From: Sphingobacterium sp. CZ-2
Lineage (GTDB): Bacteria; Bacteroidota; Bacteroidia; Sphingobacteriales; Sphingobacteriaceae
Reading direction: 5' to 3'
DNA length: 64,000 nucleotides
Assembly (NCBI RefSeq): GCF_004526235.1
Contig: NZ_CP038159.1
Span: forward strand, 3,286,001-3,350,000
Below are positions 51,088 to 59,286 of this stretch, piece by piece. The notes beneath the pieces were generated by a model, which had not been told where the DNA came from, made no database searches, and was given only the letters and a program-made list of their open reading frames with translations. The position numbers and the translations under genes were made by a program. Positions within the stretch are counted from its first letter, which is position 1; each line of letters opens with the position of its first letter.

Positions 51088-51225
51088 ATGTTATTTTACT
51101 TTTTAACCAATCTGCTCTTCTCGCAACTACAGGAAACTCCACAGATTAGCCAATGGCTGGAAGTTATTTGGACTGGATACCTGAATGGTCCTTGGATCTT
51201 AAATATACAAAACAAACATTTTTAG
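51088..51225 (+). CDS. Possible small membrane peptide before the LytS kinase
   Basis: An open frame of 45 codons starts at an ATG (MLFYFLTNLLFSQLQETPQI) and ends 16 bases before the kinase start. The first dozen residues are hydrophobic and the peptide contains three Trp. A TATACTTG box (seven of eight to TAnnTTTG) about 40 bases upstream could drive it. There is no homology I can recognise. It may be a small protein, a leader or chance. Confidence 0.3.
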   Translation: MLFYFLTNLLFSQLQETPQISQWLEVIWTGYLNGPWILNIQNKHF

Positions 51226-51241
51226 TATTTTTAAACGACAA

Positions 51242-52327
51242 ATGACCATGGAATCAGCAACAACAATTAACCAGAAGCAGGCTTTCATCAGAAAACTAAT
51301 CACCGAAATCTTTTTGGTGGTCGGGTTATCATTCCTGATATCCCTTTATATGTTTACCCAGAGCAGGGATTTCGGGGTTTTATCCATGTATATTCCCTAT
51401 GCTTATTTTCTCTATGCGATAAACACCTACTACCTGTTAAGGATGTACCATCATGGGAAAATCAATAAAACGGAATATGGATTACTGGCTTTCTTTACCG
51501 CCCTAGCTGGAATGGCACCGTTTATCCTGTTCATCATCCAAGTGAACGGACGGTATTCGCAGCGGATGATCCCCGTTGGATTGGTGGTGGCCCTTATTGT
51601 CATCCCCCTAAGTATGTATGTTTATTTCAGGACCAAGGCCAATAAACAGCAGATCGCTTCCCTACAGAAGGATCTAGGTAAAACAACCGCTGAGATGAAG
51701 CTGATGCAATCGCAGATCAACCCGCATTTCCTGTTCAATGTCATGAATTCGATTTATGGCATAGCGATGCAGGAAAACGCCGATAAAACCGCCGATAGCA
51801 TACAGCGATTGAGCCAGATGATGCGCTTTATGCTGTTTGAAAACCAACAGGATTACATTCTTTTATCCCGGGATCTTGACTACTTAAGGGAATATGTGGC
51901 CATACAGAGCCTACGCGTGGAGAATGTGCCGAACATCAAGATCGAATCGGAAATTGCAGATCCGGTAGAAAACTTCTACATCAGTCCGATGCTGTTGATC
52001 CCTTTTGTAGAGAATGCTTTCAAACATGGCATCAGTATGGAAAAGGAATCCTGGATCAAGATCAATGCGGATATTGTTGATCGGCAGTTAAAGTTTTCGG
52101 TTTACAATAGTATCCATCAATTGGAGGGTACCGATCTGGAAAGATCCAAATCAGGCATAGGTCTGGACAATGTGCAAGCGCGCTTGCAGGTATTTTATCC
52201 GGGGAAACATTTATTGGTTATCGAACAGAATCAACAGGAATTCTTTGTATTCCTGACCGTGGATCTGTTGGAAGGACAACCCGATTCTGTAGTAGACATC
52301 AACAACGAATATCATGGAAGTAATTAA
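51242..52327 (+). CDS. LytS/YehU-type sensor histidine kinase
   Basis: A 361-residue kinase. Four hydrophobic segments fill the first 135 residues, a coiled linker follows, and then the His_kinase domain with the phospho-accepting His in QINPHFLFNVMNS (about residue 161). The HATPase region has PMLLIPFVENAFKHG (N-box) and KSGIGLDNVQARL. An alternative ATG lies six bases downstream. Its 3' end overlaps the LytTR regulator by 14 bases, so the two form a two-component pair. The signal is unknown; membrane or envelope stress is typical for this class. Confidence 0.9.
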   Translation: MTMESATTINQKQAFIRKLITEIFLVVGLSFLISLYMFTQSRDFGVLSMYIPYAYFLYAINTYYLLRMYHHGKINKTEYGLLAFFTALAGMAPFILFIIQVNGRYSQRMIPVGLVVALIVIPLSMYVYFRTKANKQQIASLQKDLGKTTAEMKLMQSQINPHFLFNVMNSIYGIAMQENADKTADSIQRLSQMMRFMLFENQQDYILLSRDLDYLREYVAIQSLRVENVPNIKIESEIADPVENFYISPMLLIPFVENAFKHGISMEKESWIKINADIVDRQLKFSVYNSIHQLEGTDLERSKSGIGLDNVQARLQVFYPGKHLLVIEQNQQEFFVFLTVDLLEGQPDSVVDINNEYHGSN

Positions 52328-53006
52328 AGCTATTGCCCTGGATGATGAGCCTATTGCGCTGGATATTGTAAAGCGTTTTGCTGCAAAAGTTCCCTATTTG
52401 GCTTTACAACGAACTTTTCTGAATGCTAGGGATGCGGAAGCCTATCTACAGCAGCATGAGGATATCCATTTGTTGTTTCTTGATGTACATATGCCCGACA
52501 TCAATGGCATTGACCTGTTCAAAAAGCTGGATCCAAAACCCTTGGTTATTTTTTCTACCGCCTATCCGAATTATGCTTTGGCGGGCTTTGAGCTGGAGGC
52601 CTTGGATTACCTGTTGAAACCTTACTCGTTCGAACGTTTTGAAAAGGCTTGTCAGCGGGCAAAGGAGATGCTGGAGTTAAAAGGCATTCTGGATACCGAA
52701 CAGATTTTATATGTTAAAGATGGGTATCAACTGGTACGGGTGAACCTGGATGAAGTCGGCTATGTGGAAGCCGTTGGCAATTACATCCGGTTCCATTTAG
52801 CGGACCAAGAGGTATTGGCGAGAATGACCATTAAGGATTTTTTGATGGAAAAAGGCACGCAGGACTTTATGCAGGTACATCGTTCTTTTGTGGTCAATAA
52901 AAAACATCTGGATAAAATAGCCCGACAAAGTCTTTGGGTATTCGAAAATGAACTCCCTATTGGTGTAAGTTATGCGAAGTCTATCAAAGACGAATTTCAA
53001 GTCTAG
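52314..53006 (+). CDS. LytTR-family response regulator
   Basis: A 230-residue regulator. The receiver domain (about 1-120) has acidic DDE at residues 10-12, the phospho-accepting Asp in LFLDVHMPDI (about 57), Thr/Ser in FSTAYP and Lys in YLLKPYS. The C-terminal LytTR domain (about 130-230) contains VKDGYQLVRVNLDEVGYVEA and VHRSFVVNKKHLDKI. It is translationally coupled to the kinase before it. LytTR proteins bind imperfect direct repeats; none was found nearby. Its stop overlaps the convergent MmcQ-like gene by four bases. Confidence 0.91.
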   Translation: MEVIKAIALDDEPIALDIVKRFAAKVPYLALQRTFLNARDAEAYLQQHEDIHLLFLDVHMPDINGIDLFKKLDPKPLVIFSTAYPNYALAGFELEALDYLLKPYSFERFEKACQRAKEMLELKGILDTEQILYVKDGYQLVRVNLDEVGYVEAVGNYIRFHLADQEVLARMTIKDFLMEKGTQDFMQVHRSFVVNKKHLDKIARQSLWVFENELPIGVSYAKSIKDEFQV

Positions 53007-53371
53007 ATCTCCCCGTTCATCAGCTTTTCCTTTTGGGATTTTGGGAGTGCGTTGAAGATCAGATCATAGCTATGATCGATCATTTTATAGAGCTCCTCGT
53101 CGTTTAATTGCCTATTGGCATATACGGTATTCCAATGTTTCTTATTCATGTGATATCCTGGAATCACACTGTGCTCATATTTCTCCCTTAATTCCACGGC
53201 ATATTCCGGATCACATTTCACATTGAACCGCAGCTCATCGATCTGATCCAATCCAACCAATAAATAGACTTTCCCTGCCAATTTGAACAGCAGATGTTCG
53301 GGTCCGAAAGGGGTATCTTCTTGGGTATTTGGCTTTGCCAGACAATAATCCCGTAGTTCTTCGATGTTCAT
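53003..53371 (-). CDS. MmcQ/YjbR-family protein
   Basis: A 122-residue protein of the MmcQ/YjbR family (CyaY-like fold with possible DNA binding), recognisable from MNIEELRDYCLAKPNTQEDTP, the FGPEHLLFKLAGKVYLLV strands and the typical HMNKKHWNTVY segment. The ATG at 53371 gives the usual family length of about 120 residues; an earlier ATG at 53425 would add eighteen residues that the family lacks. Its cellular role is not established. Confidence 0.83.
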   Translation of the reverse strand: MNIEELRDYCLAKPNTQEDTPFGPEHLLFKLAGKVYLLVGLDQIDELRFNVKCDPEYAVELREKYEHSVIPGYHMNKKHWNTVYANRQLNDEELYKMIDHSYDLIFNALPKSQKEKLMNGEI

Positions 53372-53460
53372 AGGTCTTCTTTCCCTTAAAAGTAGTAATA
53401 TTTCATTTATTTTATGGAAATGCATATCTTAAAACATCATAATTATGAAACGTTTAACAC

Positions 53461-53997
53461 ATGGACGAGAAGGAATTATTACAGTATTATAAGCAGACAG
53501 GTAATTTAGATACCCTTGGTAAGCTTTATGCGCCTTACATGTCCTTGTTGTATGGTGTCTGCTATAAGTACCTGGAAGATGCGGATCAGAGCCAGGATGC
53601 GGTGATGCAGATTTTTGATGAGCTGATCGATAAGCTTCGGATCTATGAGGTGGACAATTTCAAGAGTTGGCTGTATGTATATGCGCGTAATTATTGTTTG
53701 ATGCAATTGCGCAGGTCGAAACAGGTTACGAAACTGGATATTGAGGATAACCTGTATGAAGCCGAATTGAAGATGAGCAGTGAGGAGGAAAAGAAATGGG
53801 GCGAACAGGATTTTGATAAATTGGAGTCTTGTATGAGCACATTGAATCGGGAGCAGGAAGCTTGCATTAGAATGTTTTATTTGGAACAGAAGTGTTATAA
53901 GGATATCGCGGATGAAACGGGTTATGATATAGCTAAGGTGAAGAGCTATATACAGAACGGAAGGCGGAATCTTAAAATATGTATGGAGAAGAAGTAA
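53461..53997 (+). CDS. ECF-type RNA polymerase sigma factor
   Basis: A 178-residue sigma-70-family factor. Region 2 (about residues 20-90) includes DADQSQDAVMQIFDELIDKL and FKSWLYVYARNYCLMQLRR. Region 4 (about 115-175) includes LNREQEACIRMFYLEQKCY and DIAKVKSYIQNGRRNLK as helix-turn-helix. The partner gene, a membrane protein that looks like an anti-sigma factor, begins within its stop codon (TAATG). A target set cannot be read from this window. Confidence 0.9.
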   Translation: MDEKELLQYYKQTGNLDTLGKLYAPYMSLLYGVCYKYLEDADQSQDAVMQIFDELIDKLRIYEVDNFKSWLYVYARNYCLMQLRRSKQVTKLDIEDNLYEAELKMSSEEEKKWGEQDFDKLESCMSTLNREQEACIRMFYLEQKCYKDIADETGYDIAKVKSYIQNGRRNLKICMEKK

Positions 53998-54689
53998 TGG
54001 AAAATAATTATCAATTATCGAGGATCCATAATTATGTGATGGGTCTGATGAGTAAGGAGGAGATGTATGAGATGGAGCGAGAAGCTTTGGAAGATCCCTT
54101 CTTACAGGACGCTATTGATGGGTATAGGAAGCAACAAGGTGTTGATGCGCAGCGTTTGAGTTTATTGCAGCAAAGGCTGGCGAAGAAACTGGAGGCAAAG
54201 GCAGCGGATAAGAAGAGACGTTTTTATAGTTGGCACCGATTGACGATTGGATTGGCGGCCGGGGTATTGTTCATGGCGGCTTGTTCGTTGGTGTTGTTCA
54301 GGTATTTGAATAGGGTTGGGAGTAATACGACGGAGACGGAAGTGATATTGATGGAAGAGGAATTGAGGGTGAGTACGAATGTTGGGAAAGGTAGTGGTGG
54401 GAACGGTGTTGATGGAAAGGCGGTTGATGGTAGGGCGGTTGATAGGAAGGGTGTTGATGCAGTTCCGGAGCAAGGCTGGGGGGAGTTTAATGAGGAGCTG
54501 AATTCGGAGTTGCGAGGTGTGGAGGAAAAAGGAAGTTTGAGATTGAGGTTTGAAGTGGAAGGTGGCAGAGCGGTGAAAGTGGAAGTTTTGAGTTCGGATA
54601 ATAAGAGTTTGGATAAGGTGGTTATAGGTTTTTTGGATAAGGTGAGCTGGAAAGGAAAGAATGGAGAAGTAAGTATTGAGGTGAGGTAG
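53997..54689 (+). CDS. Anti-sigma-factor-like membrane protein with a pentapeptide repeat
   Basis: A 230-residue protein. The cytoplasmic N-terminal part (about 75 residues, with ALEDPFLQDAIDGY) is followed by one membrane segment (LTIGLAAGVLFMAACSLVLF) and a periplasmic domain. The topology and overlap with an ECF sigma gene fit an anti-sigma factor, and the start at 53997 overlaps the sigma stop (TAATG). The periplasmic part contains four copies of a V-D pentapeptide (54405-54464) and then a TonB-C-like end (GGRAVKVEVLSSDNKSLDKV). The second half is unusually G-rich. Confidence 0.72.
   Translation: MENNYQLSRIHNYVMGLMSKEEMYEMEREALEDPFLQDAIDGYRKQQGVDAQRLSLLQQRLAKKLEAKAADKKRRFYSWHRLTIGLAAGVLFMAACSLVLFRYLNRVGSNTTETEVILMEEELRVSTNVGKGSGGNGVDGKAVDGRAVDRKGVDAVPEQGWGEFNEELNSELRGVEEKGSLRLRFEVEGGRAVKVEVLSSDNKSLDKVVIGFLDKVSWKGKNGEVSIEVR
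54405..54464 (+). repeat. 15-base tandem repeat (four copies) in the anti-sigma gene
   Basis: Four imperfect 15-base units at 54405, 54420, 54435 and 54450, each encoding x-Val-Asp-x-x (GVDGK, AVDGR, AVDRK, GVDAV). The unit length is a multiple of three, so copy-number change would lengthen or shorten the periplasmic linker in frame. Confidence 0.85.
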
Positions 54690-54691
54690 CC

Positions 54692-54876
54692 TCATCATTG
54701 CGAGGTGTACCGTCATTGCGAGGAACGAAGCAATCTTTATCCTGTCATCCTGAGCGTAGTCGAAGGATCTGTACGAAAGTATACGAACAGATGGTTCGAC
54801 TACGCTCACCATGACAAAGGCGAGAAGATTGCTTCGTCGTACCTCCTCGCAATGACGAAGAGGGTCACAATGACGA
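54692..54876. repeat. REP-like nested palindrome, copy D
   Basis: Left outer arms (CATCATTGCGAGG at 54693, CGTCATTGCGAGGAACGAAG at 54711), an inner hairpin (GTCATCCTGAGCGTAGTCGA near 54745 paired with TCGACTACGCTCACCATGAC near 54796) and right outer arms ending GCAATGACG near 54856 and CAATGACG near 54876. It begins three bases after the stop of the anti-sigma gene. Confidence 0.87.
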
Positions 54877-54889
54877 GACGTTAAACCCC

Positions 54890-55459
54890 TTACTCTTCCC
54901 AGCGGATTTTCTCTTCGATCGGTCCTCTTACCGGTTCTCTAGGCTCAGACTCGTGATGTCCAACATAGAAAAACCCGATACACCGTTGATTAGGCTCCAG
55001 GTTCAAGAAAGGACCAATATGATTGATCAATCCTGGTGTTGCCCAATAACCACCCAATCCCAAAGATCCGGCAGCTAACCACATGTTCTCCACTGCAGCG
55101 GCAGTAGCAGCAATCTCTTCCCATTCCGGAACATCACCGGTAAAATTCACCACAATAGCAATCGCCACATTCGAATCCGTAGCTTTCTTAGCCATGTTCT
55201 GTTCCGTTTGTTCCGTATATTTCTCCGCAGGAGTTACCGACTTATAAATCCTCGCCAATTCACTTCCCAAACGGTTCAATCCTTCTCCACGAAAAACAAC
55301 AAAGCGCCAAGGCTGCGTACGTTTATGGGTTGGAGCTGCATTGGCAGCCTCTAAAATGGTCAATATATCTTCACGGCTCACTTCCTCATTCGTAAAATTT
55401 GCCTGAAAAACAGATCTACGAAATTGAATCGCCTTTAAAATTTCATTTTGTTGCATCAT
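54890..55459 (-). CDS. Nitroreductase-family flavoprotein
   Basis: A 189-residue FMN-dependent oxidoreductase of the nitroreductase family. The FMN site segments are FRRSVFQANFTNEEVSRED near the N-terminus, APTHKRTQPWRFVVF (about residue 45) and LAAGSLGLGGYWATPG (about 130). Such enzymes reduce nitro or quinone compounds or other electron-poor substrates, and the natural substrate is unknown. It is transcribed after pepT with a short tandem repeat between. Confidence 0.87.
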   Translation of the reverse strand: MMQQNEILKAIQFRRSVFQANFTNEEVSREDILTILEAANAAPTHKRTQPWRFVVFRGEGLNRLGSELARIYKSVTPAEKYTEQTEQNMAKKATDSNVAIAIVVNFTGDVPEWEEIAATAAAVENMWLAAGSLGLGGYWATPGLINHIGPFLNLEPNQRCIGFFYVGHHESEPREPVRGPIEEKIRWEE

Positions 55460-55472
55460 ATTAATTTTATTA

Positions 55473-55566
55473 ATTAAGAAACTTACTCTTAATAGTATTT
55501 GATTAAGAAAATACTATTAATAGTTATTGATTAAGAAAATACTATTAATAGTTATTGATTAAGAAA
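55473..55566. repeat. 28-base tandem repeat between pepT and the nitroreductase gene
   Basis: Two exact 28-base copies (55501-55528 and 55529-55556, starting GATTAAGAAAATACTATT) follow a degenerate copy at about 55473-55500. A partial copy of ten bases at 55557-55566 covers the last codons and stop of pepT. There are no spacers, so this is not a CRISPR array. It lies in the leader of the nitroreductase gene. Confidence 0.9.
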
Positions 55567-56812
55567 CCTCTTCCCATAAAGCCACGATATGTAAAATGGT
55601 CAACACCGCTTTCTGCATATCTTGAACCGATACCCATTCTTGTTTACCATGAAATGCATGTCCACCAGCAAAGATATTAGGACATGGTAGCCCCATGAAA
55701 GATAACCTGGAACCATCCGTACCACCACGGATACTTCTTTTCTCCGCCTTCATGCCGGCGCGTTCGATACCCATTAAAGCAATATCAACCACACGAGGAT
55801 GCTGATCCAATACTTCCTTCATATTGCGGTACTGTTCATTCACCTCAAAGGTAAATTTTGCCTGTGGATATTTAACTAAAACCGATTTTACGATTTCTTC
55901 CAACTCCGCTTCATGCTTCGCTAAATTTGCGGTATCATGATCACGGATAATAAATCCTAAGCTAGCTTCTTCCACCGTTCCGCTCAAATTGGTTGGATGA
56001 ACAAATCCATCCTTCCCAGAAGTGGTCTCCGGAGATAAGCGATCCTTCGGTAAAGATTCCACGATCTCAGCGGCAATTTTCAGCGCAGAAACCATCTTAT
56101 TCTTAGCATATCCCGGGTGGATGGAAACACCATCGATCTTTATCTTTACTCCATCCGCAGAGAATGTTTCATCTTCTAGCGTTCCGGCACGTTCGCCATC
56201 CATCGTATAACCATAATCAGCACCAAGCTTCTTCAGATCTGCATGGTCTACTCCCCTTCCGATTTCCTCATCAGGTGTAAACAAAATCTTGATATCACCG
56301 TGCTTGATCTCCGGGTTTGCCATCAGGATACGCGCAGCATCCATGATCTCAGCAACACCCGCTTTATCATCAGCTCCCAATAAGGTTTTACCAGAAGCGG
56401 TAATGATATCATTTCCGATCTGCTCCTTTAAATCCGGATGCTCCGAAAAACGGATCACCACATTTTCATCATCCGGCAATACCAGATCCTCACCTTGGTA
56501 ATTCGCATGAACCAACGGCTTTACATCCGTACCGGACGAATCAGGCGAAGTATCCACATGCGAACAGAAACAGATCACGGGAACCTTTTTATCGGTATTG
56601 GAAGGAATAGTGGCATATACATAACCCAAATCGTCCAAGTGCGCATCGGTTATTCCCAATTGCAGCAATTCTTCGACCAATAGCCTACTTAGATTTTTTT
56701 GCTTTTCTGTAGAGGGTACTGTAGTGGATTGCGCATCAGATTGGGTATCTATCTGCACATATCTTTTGAAATTTTCAGCTACCTGAAAATCATTAATATT
56801 ATTAATTTCCAT
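55559..56812 (-). CDS. pepT: Peptidase T (tripeptide aminopeptidase)
   Basis: A 417-residue M20B zinc aminopeptidase that removes N-terminal residues from tripeptides. Metal ligands are visible: His in CSHVDTS (about residue 85), the bridging Asp in LLGADDKAG (about 147), catalytic Glu-Glu in TPDEEIG (about 180) and the C-terminal His in GGHAFHGKQE (about 388). The dimerisation domain lies between about 215 and 330. ATG at 56812, only four bases after a TAGATTTG -7-like box on the minus strand. Confidence 0.94.
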   Translation of the reverse strand: MEINNINDFQVAENFKRYVQIDTQSDAQSTTVPSTEKQKNLSRLLVEELLQLGITDAHLDDLGYVYATIPSNTDKKVPVICFCSHVDTSPDSSGTDVKPLVHANYQGEDLVLPDDENVVIRFSEHPDLKEQIGNDIITASGKTLLGADDKAGVAEIMDAARILMANPEIKHGDIKILFTPDEEIGRGVDHADLKKLGADYGYTMDGERAGTLEDETFSADGVKIKIDGVSIHPGYAKNKMVSALKIAAEIVESLPKDRLSPETTSGKDGFVHPTNLSGTVEEASLGFIIRDHDTANLAKHEAELEEIVKSVLVKYPQAKFTFEVNEQYRNMKEVLDQHPRVVDIALMGIERAGMKAEKRSIRGGTDGSRLSFMGLPCPNIFAGGHAFHGKQEWVSVQDMQKAVLTILHIVALWEEVS

Positions 56813-56816
56813 GAAA

Positions 56817-56824
56817 CAAATCTA
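56817..56824 (-). promoter_or_regulatory. Promoter -7 box of pepT
   Basis: On the minus strand this reads TAGATTTG, an exact TAnnTTTG match four bases before the pepT ATG. No good -33 box is seen. Confidence 0.4.
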
Positions 56825-56843
56825 CGAATTAATACCTGAAAGC

Positions 56844-57644
56844 TTACTGCTTATCTGCCCAGCCAAATACACGTTGCAAAATATTGGAATCCCTAGCTCC
56901 GCCAATATTCTGTCTGATCTTCAATTCCTGATCCGCCACCTTCACAAATAGCCCATCAATGGCTTTTTGGGTTACATAAGCGGTCAGATTTGTTTCAATC
57001 TTTTTGCCCAAAGGCAATTGGTTATAAGCAGAAGTCAATTGCGTCCAATATTGGGTCACATTATTTTTGCCCATTGCTGATTCGATGATCGGACTGAACC
57101 GAGCGGTCAATTCCTGTGTAGTGCTGTTCCGAAAGAACGTTGTCGCAGCATCCTGCTTTCCACTCAACAAAATATTGAAAGCATCGTTAATGGTCATTCT
57201 GGATAAGGAATTGATGAACACCGAAGAAGCCTCTTTCACGGCAGATTCTGCTGCACGGTTCATGCTGGTGATGAATTGGTCGCAAAGACTACCCATACCT
57301 ACAGCGCGCAAAGCTGATTCCACCTTTTTAGCCTCATCCGGCATCAAGATCCTAACCACCTGATCACCTAAGAAACCATCTTTTTTAGAAAGGATGGAAA
57401 TACTTTGTTGAAGGCCATTATTCAATGCCTGCTTCACTCCGGAGGTTGCTTCCGCCTGCGTGATGGTACCGGTAGAAGTTGAACCTGTCGACGTAGAACC
57501 TGAAGTTCCTGTGGTTCCGGTTCCTGTTGAGCCTGTTCCTTGAGGAGGCAATCCAAATCCACCTTGATTTAACGTATCACAACCGGAAAAAAACAGCGTT
57601 GTGCTGCATATCCCCAATATTCCTAATTTTTTCAATTGATTCAT
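56844..57644 (-). CDS. DUF4197 lipoprotein
   Basis: A 266-residue lipoprotein with lipobox Cys at about residue 23 (LFFSGCDTL), a Gly/Ser/Thr-rich linker (residues about 34-62, alternating STG and TGT) and then a helical domain of the DUF4197 type. Recognisable segments are KDGFLGDQVVRILMPDEAKK and GVGMSLCDQF-like, then LLSGKQDAATTFFRNST and the end ILQRVFGWADK. The domain is widespread in Gram-negative bacteria and uncharacterised. It follows the EEP gene in the same direction. Confidence 0.82.
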   Translation of the reverse strand: MNQLKKLGILGICSTTLFFSGCDTLNQGGFGLPPQGTGSTGTGTTGTSGSTSTGSTSTGTITQAEATSGVKQALNNGLQQSISILSKKDGFLGDQVVRILMPDEAKKVESALRAVGMGSLCDQFITSMNRAAESAVKEASSVFINSLSRMTINDAFNILLSGKQDAATTFFRNSTTQELTARFSPIIESAMGKNNVTQYWTQLTSAYNQLPLGKKIETNLTAYVTQKAIDGLFVKVADQELKIRQNIGGARDSNILQRVFGWADKQ

Positions 57645-57669
57645 AAGATCAAAAGTAATAAAAAGCTTA

Positions 57670-58512
57670 TTATTTTGACCAGATCAATTCTGCAAATACC
57701 GGAAAATGGTCTGATGGAAATTTATGCATATAGGTATCGGTTAAAATACCATATTTATGAACTTTGAATGGAGGGGTAATGAAAATGTGATCTATCCTAC
57801 CCTTAGGCTTCAACGATTTTGACCATCCATTGAAACTGGAATTTGGTTCATATTTGATCGCTGCCAGGTCGTAAACATCTTTCACCACCCCACTATTTGC
57901 CAAGGTAAAATAGGCTTCGTTCTTCTCGTCAATATTAAAATCGCCCGTCAGGATCAACGGAAGATCCTTTGCGAATTCCTTTGCTTTTGCCAAGATCAAT
58001 TTCGCACTCTCTCTTCGTGCTTCCACGCCTACGTGATCAAAATGGGTATTCATGAAGATGAATTTCTTCTTGTTTTTCAGGTCTTGGAAGATCCCCCAGG
58101 TACAGATCCTTGGCAAAGCCGCATCCCATCCCTTATTGGGTTTGCTGGTTTCTGTAGGCGAAAGCCAAAAGGTGCCACTATTGATCACCTTAAACCTCTT
58201 GCTGTTGTAGAAAATCGCCGAATACTCTCCTTTCTCTGCGCCATCATCACGTCCCACCCCAATGCTCTTAAAGCCGGGAAGAGCAGCCGACATATCGTCC
58301 ATCTGCACTTTGAAGGCCTCTTGGACGCCAAAGATGTCGAACTCATGGAATTTGATCAGATCGGTTACCGCATGCTTCCGATCATCCCACATATTCCCTA
58401 CATCCGAAGTATTTTTCTGACGGATATTAAAGCTGGCCACATTCATGCTTGTCTGGGCAAAACCAGACAAGCTAATAGCCAATACCCCTAAAAACAAGAG
58501 TAATTTTTTCAT
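57670..58512 (-). CDS. Secreted EEP-family phosphodiesterase
   Basis: A 280-residue protein with a signal peptide ending GFAQ and an EEP domain. Active-site segments are ASFNIR (Asn), FGVQEAF (Glu), NTHFDHVG (His), LTGDFNIDE (Asp-Asn) and the final SDHFPVFAEL. The secreted location and size suggest a phosphodiesterase or nuclease acting outside the cytoplasm. It is the third gene after a NAGPA-type glycosidase and a GDPD, one base after the GDPD stop, so a shared substrate class is likely. Confidence 0.85.
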   Translation of the reverse strand: MKKLLLFLGVLAISLSGFAQTSMNVASFNIRQKNTSDVGNMWDDRKHAVTDLIKFHEFDIFGVQEAFKVQMDDMSAALPGFKSIGVGRDDGAEKGEYSAIFYNSKRFKVINSGTFWLSPTETSKPNKGWDAALPRICTWGIFQDLKNKKKFIFMNTHFDHVGVEARRESAKLILAKAKEFAKDLPLILTGDFNIDEKNEAYFTLANSGVVKDVYDLAAIKYEPNSSFNGWSKSLKPKGRIDHIFITPPFKVHKYGILTDTYMHKFPSDHFPVFAELIWSK

Positions 58513-58513
58513 C

Positions 58514-59275
58514 TTATTTATTTAAAATGGATTTCAATAATTCCGGTTGATCCGTCGTGATATAATCAATCTTCTCCTTAATAAAAAGATTCATATCCTC
58601 TTCCGAATTCACCGTCCAAACGTTTGTTTTCAGTTTTAATGCTTTGAATTCCTTGATCCAGGTTGGGTTCTTTTTGAACACATTGAAATGATAATCCACG
58701 CCTGATAATTTTGCAGCTTTAACCTCTGCCGGAGTTTTATCCCCATTCAAGTAATGCACCAAGGCTTTTTTGTTCAAGGATTTCAGTTTCAAACAAGCGT
58801 CCCAATCAAAGGCGATGTATTCCACCATCTTCTCTGCTTTCATCTTTTTAACAGCTGCAATGGAAAGTTCAGCGGCTTTCAAGGTTCTTTCCTTGCTAAC
58901 ACGGCTTGTTTTCAATTCGTAGATCAATTTGGTCACTTTTTGATCCATTCCTGCTTTTAGGTATTCTTCCACAGTAGGGATTTTCTCGCCATTTGGATGT
59001 ACTTTAGCTAATAATTCTTGGTAAGTACTTTCCTCAATCTCAATTCCATAGAAATCGTGGTCATGGTTTACCACCAGTACATCATCTTTGGTAAGATGAA
59101 CATCAAACTCCGATCCCCATACTTTCTGATCGATGGCAGCTTTTAGGGAAGCCAAGGAATTCTGCGGGGCATTGGTATTTTTCCAAGCTCCACGATGAGC
59201 GATGATAGCGGTCTGTGCCGATAATCCAGTGTGGATCAATAAGGTCATAAGGGTAATTAATACGGTGTTTCTCAT
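58514..59275 (-). CDS. Secreted glycerophosphodiester phosphodiesterase
   Basis: A 253-residue protein with signal peptide (LITLMTLLIHTGLSAQ) and a GDPD TIM barrel. The catalytic segments are IIAHRGAW (His-Arg) and SEFDVHLTKDDVLVVNHD (metal-ligand Glu and Asp, second His). It splits glycerophosphodiesters into glycerol-3-phosphate and an alcohol, probably in the periplasm. It is the middle gene of the phosphodiester triad, 11 bases after the NAGPA-type gene and one base before the EEP gene. Confidence 0.9.
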   Translation of the reverse strand: MRNTVLITLMTLLIHTGLSAQTAIIAHRGAWKNTNAPQNSLASLKAAIDQKVWGSEFDVHLTKDDVLVVNHDHDFYGIEIEESTYQELLAKVHPNGEKIPTVEEYLKAGMDQKVTKLIYELKTSRVSKERTLKAAELSIAAVKKMKAEKMVEYIAFDWDACLKLKSLNKKALVHYLNGDKTPAEVKAAKLSGVDYHFNVFKKNPTWIKEFKALKLKTNVWTVNSEEDMNLFIKEKIDYITTDQPELLKSILNK

Positions 59276-59286
59276 TACTGTTATAA

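Noticed and set aside
55473..55566. Regular 28-base repeats as a CRISPR array
   Set aside because: The copies are head to tail with no spacers, and no cas gene is near.
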